NCBI GenBank assembly: GCA_003970805.2
Contig: CP051152.1
Location: forward strand, 992,001-1,056,000
Source: Undibacterium piscinae
GTDB taxonomy: Bacteria; Pseudomonadota; Gammaproteobacteria; Burkholderiales; Burkholderiaceae_D
Direction: 5' to 3'
DNA length: 64,000 bases
Position numbers and translations under genes: made by a program. Numbering within the stretch: position 1 is the first letter of the stretch; every line of letters begins with the position of its first letter. A model generated the notes under the pieces. The model saw only the letters and a program-made list of their open reading frames with translations. It was not told the origin of the DNA and made no database searches. Below are positions 61,311-64,000 of this stretch, piece by piece.

Positions 61311-63506
61311 ATGAAAAATACATACATGACAACGAAGAAGAACCACATCGAATTTCTGCGCGTAACTCACTTACGCGGACCGAATATCTGGACTTACCGC
61401 CCGGTAATTGAAGCATGGCTGGACATCGGCGAGTTAGAAAATTCCCCATCCAATTCCATTCCCGGGTTTTACGATCGCCTGGTCGCTGTAATGCCGGGCT
61501 TGATAGAGCACCGCTGTGGTGTCGGTGAGCGTGGCGGTTTCCTTGAACGTGTACGCGAAGGTACCTGGGCAGGACATATACTCGAACACGTCGTACTTGA
61601 ATTGCAAAACCTGGCAGGCATGCGCACCGGATTTGGCCAGACGCGATCCACCACTAAAGTCGGCGTCTACAAGATGGCATTCCGCACACGGCAAGAGCAA
61701 GTTGGTCGCGCCGCACTGGTAGCAGGCCGCGATTTATTGATGGCACTGATAGAAGATCAACCGTATGATCTGGACGGAAAAGTCGCCGAACTGCATGAAT
61801 TAGTCGACGACCTTTGTCTCGGACCTAGCACCGCCCACATTGTTGACGCCGCGACTGAACGCAAGATTCCGTTCATCCGTTTAACGGAAGGCAATCTGGT
61901 GCAGCTTGGGCACGGGGCCGCACAACGGCGTATCTGGACGGCCGAAACCGACAGTACCAGCGCGATTGCAGAAAGCATAGCCAGCGACAAAGACCTGACG
62001 AAAACCCTGCTGCAGTCTTGCGGCGTACCTGTGCCTGAAGGCAGTCTGGTAAAAAGTGCCGAAGAGGCATGGGAAGAAGCTCAGGATATCGGCTTACCGG
62101 TAGTCGTCAAACCTTACGATGGCAATCACGGTCGCGGTGTTTCATTGAATCTGATGACAGAAGCCGATGTGGTCGCAGCCTATCATCTGGCCGCCCGTAA
62201 AGGTGACAGTAAAAGCGTGATCGTAGAGCGCTTTGTCACCGGCAATGAACATCGCCTGCTCGTGGTCGGCAAACATGTGGTTGCCGCGGCCAAAGGAGAA
62301 GCGCTTTGGGTGATCGGCAATGGCAAATCAAATATCATTGAACTAGTTGACGACCAGATCAACACGGATCCGCGGCGCGGCATCAATGAAGACTCGCCGT
62401 TAAACGCGATCGCTCCGCAGCACGGTGCAGAACACATTCTGGAATTGGAACGCCAGGGTTTAACCGCCTATTCGATTCCTCTGGACGGCCAAAAGGTTTT
62501 AATTCAGCCGAATGGCAATGTCGCATTTGACGTCACCGACGAAGTCCACCCGGAAGTGGCGCGCGCTGCGGCTCTGGCTGCGCGCATCGTCGGACTCGAC
62601 ATAGCCGGCGTAGACTTGGTCGCCGACGACATCTCCCGTCCGCTCGAAGAGCAACGTGGCGCAATCATCGAAGTCAATGCCAGCCCTGGCTTACTCGCTC
62701 ACTTAAAACCCGCTGAAGGCAAGGCACGCCCTATCGGTACGGCGATTATCGCCAATCTTTTTGCAGCAGAAGAAAGCGGTCGCATCCCCATCGTTGGTGT
62801 TGCCGGCAGCCAAGGCACTAGTCTGATCGCCCGCCTGATTGCTTGCATTATCAGTGTCAGTGGCAAGCATACTGGTGTGGCATGTCGCCAGGGCCTGTTT
62901 CTCGACAATCGGCATGTAGTCAAAACTGATTGCGTCAACTGGGATGCCGGGCAACGCCTGCTACTAAACCGTTCGGTGCAGACAGCGGTATTTGAAACCA
63001 ATGCGCGCATGATATTGACCGATGGTTTGGCATACGATAAGTGTGAAGTCGGCGTCGTCACTGACATGGCCAGCAGCACTGATCTGGGTGAATTCTATGT
63101 CAGCGAACCAGATCAGATGTTCAAGATTTTGCGCACGCAAATCGATGTCGTATTACCTCATGGCGTAGCGGTACTCAATGCAGCAATTCCACAAGTGGTT
63201 GAAATGGCGGAGTTATGCGATGGCAAAGTGATTTTTTACGGACTTGACGCTAAGCTTGATGCGATCGTCGCACATCGCAGCAAAGGTGAGCGCGCCGTGT
63301 TTTTGCAGGATAACAGCATCATCCTGGCAAATGGCGCGGAAGAAATCGCATTGATGACATTATCATCACTCAAGCCAAGCAAAGCGGAACAGCCGGAAAG
63401 TATTATGGCAGCGGTAGCTGCCGCCTGGGCAATCGGCATCTCGCCGGAATTAATAGGTGCGGGATTGAGAACCTTCGAATCCACGCCCAAAAAGACGAAC
63501 TATTAA
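61311..63506 (+). CDS. cphA': Short cyanophycin synthetase (CphA'/CphA2-like)
   Basis: 731-aa protein. The N-terminal cyanophycin synthetase domain (about residues 10-165) is followed by an ATP-grasp domain (about 215-485; VVKPYDGNHGRGVSLNL and VDLVADDIS...IEVNASPGL are visible). A Mur-ligase-like domain (about 485-725) completes it. In the Mur-like domain the P-loop reads AGSQGTSLIAR, lacking the GKT of active Mur ligases. The protein is also shorter than CphA (about 870 aa). This resembles cyanobacterial CphA2, which has lost one ATP site. The start is uncertain: ATG at 61311 or 61326. Immediately upstream of a second cphA. Confidence 0.9.
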   Translation: MKNTYMTTKKNHIEFLRVTHLRGPNIWTYRPVIEAWLDIGELENSPSNSIPGFYDRLVAVMPGLIEHRCGVGERGGFLERVREGTWAGHILEHVVLELQNLAGMRTGFGQTRSTTKVGVYKMAFRTRQEQVGRAALVAGRDLLMALIEDQPYDLDGKVAELHELVDDLCLGPSTAHIVDAATERKIPFIRLTEGNLVQLGHGAAQRRIWTAETDSTSAIAESIASDKDLTKTLLQSCGVPVPEGSLVKSAEEAWEEAQDIGLPVVVKPYDGNHGRGVSLNLMTEADVVAAYHLAARKGDSKSVIVERFVTGNEHRLLVVGKHVVAAAKGEALWVIGNGKSNIIELVDDQINTDPRRGINEDSPLNAIAPQHGAEHILELERQGLTAYSIPLDGQKVLIQPNGNVAFDVTDEVHPEVARAAALAARIVGLDIAGVDLVADDISRPLEEQRGAIIEVNASPGLLAHLKPAEGKARPIGTAIIANLFAAEESGRIPIVGVAGSQGTSLIARLIACIISVSGKHTGVACRQGLFLDNRHVVKTDCVNWDAGQRLLLNRSVQTAVFETNARMILTDGLAYDKCEVGVVTDMASSTDLGEFYVSEPDQMFKILRTQIDVVLPHGVAVLNAAIPQVVEMAELCDGKVIFYGLDAKLDAIVAHRSKGERAVFLQDNSIILANGAEEIALMTLSSLKPSKAEQPESIMAAVAAAWAIGISPELIGAGLRTFESTPKKTNY

Positions 63507-63519
63507 TTCAACCAGGGAA

Positions 63520-63579
63520 GACGCAAAATATAAAAAAACCTATGCGAAGAACGCATAAATGGTTTTGATTTGCGTCTTT
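63520..63579 (+). other. Imperfect long hairpin between the two cyanophycin synthetase genes
   Basis: Nested inverted repeats: outer gacgcaaa/tttgcgtc (63520-63527 and 63569-63576), then aaaacc/ggtttt, then tatgcg/cgcata around a 5-nt loop, with a small bulge. It is followed by TTTC rather than a full T run, so it could be a weak terminator, attenuator or RNA-processing site that sets the ratio of the two synthetases. Confidence 0.6.
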
Positions 63580-63627
63580 CCTCGTACACTTTTTTGGCGC
63601 CAACGCCAGCTGATAGGATAAAGGTTT

Positions 63628-64000
63628 ATGGAAGTATCACGTATACGGGCACTGCGCGGCCCAAATCTCTGGAGCCACCATACTGCGATCGAAGCGATCG
63701 TGAGTTGTACGCCAGCGGAATGTTCAATCGCCGACTTGCCCGACCTTGAAGTTCGCCTGCGCGCCCGCTTTCCAGAAATCGGCCCGCTGCAAACTACCGG
63801 TCACGATGAAGCCATCTCTATGGCGCATGTACTGGAATTGGCGGCACTTGGCCTGCAAGCGCAAGCCGGTTGCCCGGTCACGTTTAGCCGCACTACCCAA
63901 ACGCTGGAAACCGGCATTTTCCAGGTCGTCGCCGAATACTCTGAGGAAGCGGTAGGTCGCCTTGCCCTGGAACTGGCGGAAGCTTTATGCCTGTCTGCAT
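63628..64000 (+). CDS. cphA: Cyanophycin synthetase CphA, N-terminal part (runs off window)
   Basis: The first 124 codons of a second cyanophycin synthetase, cut by the window end. The start MEVSRIRALRGPNLWSHHT matches the family N-terminus (RxLRGPNxW), and it is paralogous to the upstream gene (THLRGPNIWTYRP). The AGGATAAAGG ribosome site lies just upstream of the ATG at 63628. CphA polymerises Asp and Arg into the storage polymer. Whether this copy has the intact Mur P-loop cannot be seen here. Confidence 0.92.
   Translation, partial: MEVSRIRALRGPNLWSHHTAIEAIVSCTPAECSIADLPDLEVRLRARFPEIGPLQTTGHDEAISMAHVLELAALGLQAQAGCPVTFSRTTQTLETGIFQVVAEYSEEAVGRLALELAEALCLSA

Overview
The window looks like a chromosomal segment of a betaproteobacterium, most likely of the order Burkholderiales and family Oxalobacteraceae (Undibacterium/Herminiimonas/Janthinobacterium-like). 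This is inferred from gene order: hfq-hflX-hflK-hflC-hisZ-purA, der-bamB-yfgM-hisS-ispG-rodZ-pilF-rlmN-ndk, a compact flhDC-motAB-che cluster, and a two-synthetase cyanophycin locus. Composition is moderate to AT-leaning, and the intergenic DNA is clearly AT-rich. Nearly everything is housekeeping or motility. I see no phage, insertion sequence, CRISPR array or rRNA.

Layout. 1-7.7 kb: trmJ, suhB, an RhlE-type helicase overlapping a frameshifted mutS, slyD, and a frameshifted roxA-like cupin hydroxylase. 7.5-21.8 kb: a minus-strand motility block read right to left: flhD, flhC, a membrane-anchored methyltransferase, motA, motB, a CheZ-like phosphatase, cheY, cheA, cheW, an MCP with a CheR-docking tail, cheR (frameshifted), cheD, cheB, cheY, then a degenerate-EAL/HDOD protein. 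21.8-22.9 kb: about 1.1 kb of gene-poor AT-rich DNA upstream of flhDC. 22.9-26.7 kb: dnaQ, tilS, accA, an AlkA-type glycosylase. 27.4-31.8 kb: plus-strand TPR protein, L,D-transpeptidase (frameshifted), ppiA, ppiB (frameshifted), lpxH. 31.8-36.1 kb: cysE, rlmB, rnr. 36.2-36.6 kb: two tandem tRNA-Leu(CAG) genes, each with its own terminator. 36.7-43.6 kb: a phosphoribosyltransferase, purA, hisZ (frameshifted), hflC, hflK, hflX, hfq. 43.7-53.0 kb: der to ndk, with rodZ frameshifted. 53.3-57.3 kb: an SCP2 protein, a methyltransferase, a decayed CysB-like LysR gene and a second MCP. 57.6-64.0 kb: a GNAT acetyltransferase, then a cyanophycin locus with DUF1854 protein and ABC exporter on the minus strand, divergent from a short cyanophycin synthetase and the start of a second one that runs off the window.

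The most striking signal is not a gene but a pattern. At least eight genes that should be intact are frame-disrupted. Seven of the lesions are exactly one extra base in an A/T homopolymer (mutS twice, cheR, the L,D-transpeptidase, ppiB, hisZ, rodZ). Removing that single base restores a reading frame that continues the family and, in the genes with one lesion, a length divisible by three. Either the assembly carries systematic homopolymer errors, or the genome is accumulating slippage mutations. The mismatch-repair gene mutS is itself hit three times, which makes the second option worth testing.

Other points of interest are an 11-base G tract inside hflK, a perfect 19-bp inverted repeat between hflC and hisZ, a shared C-terminal tail on CheD and the CheZ-like protein, a cyanophycin synthetase whose Mur-type P-loop is degenerate, and the cyanophycin-linked ABC exporter/DUF1854 pair.
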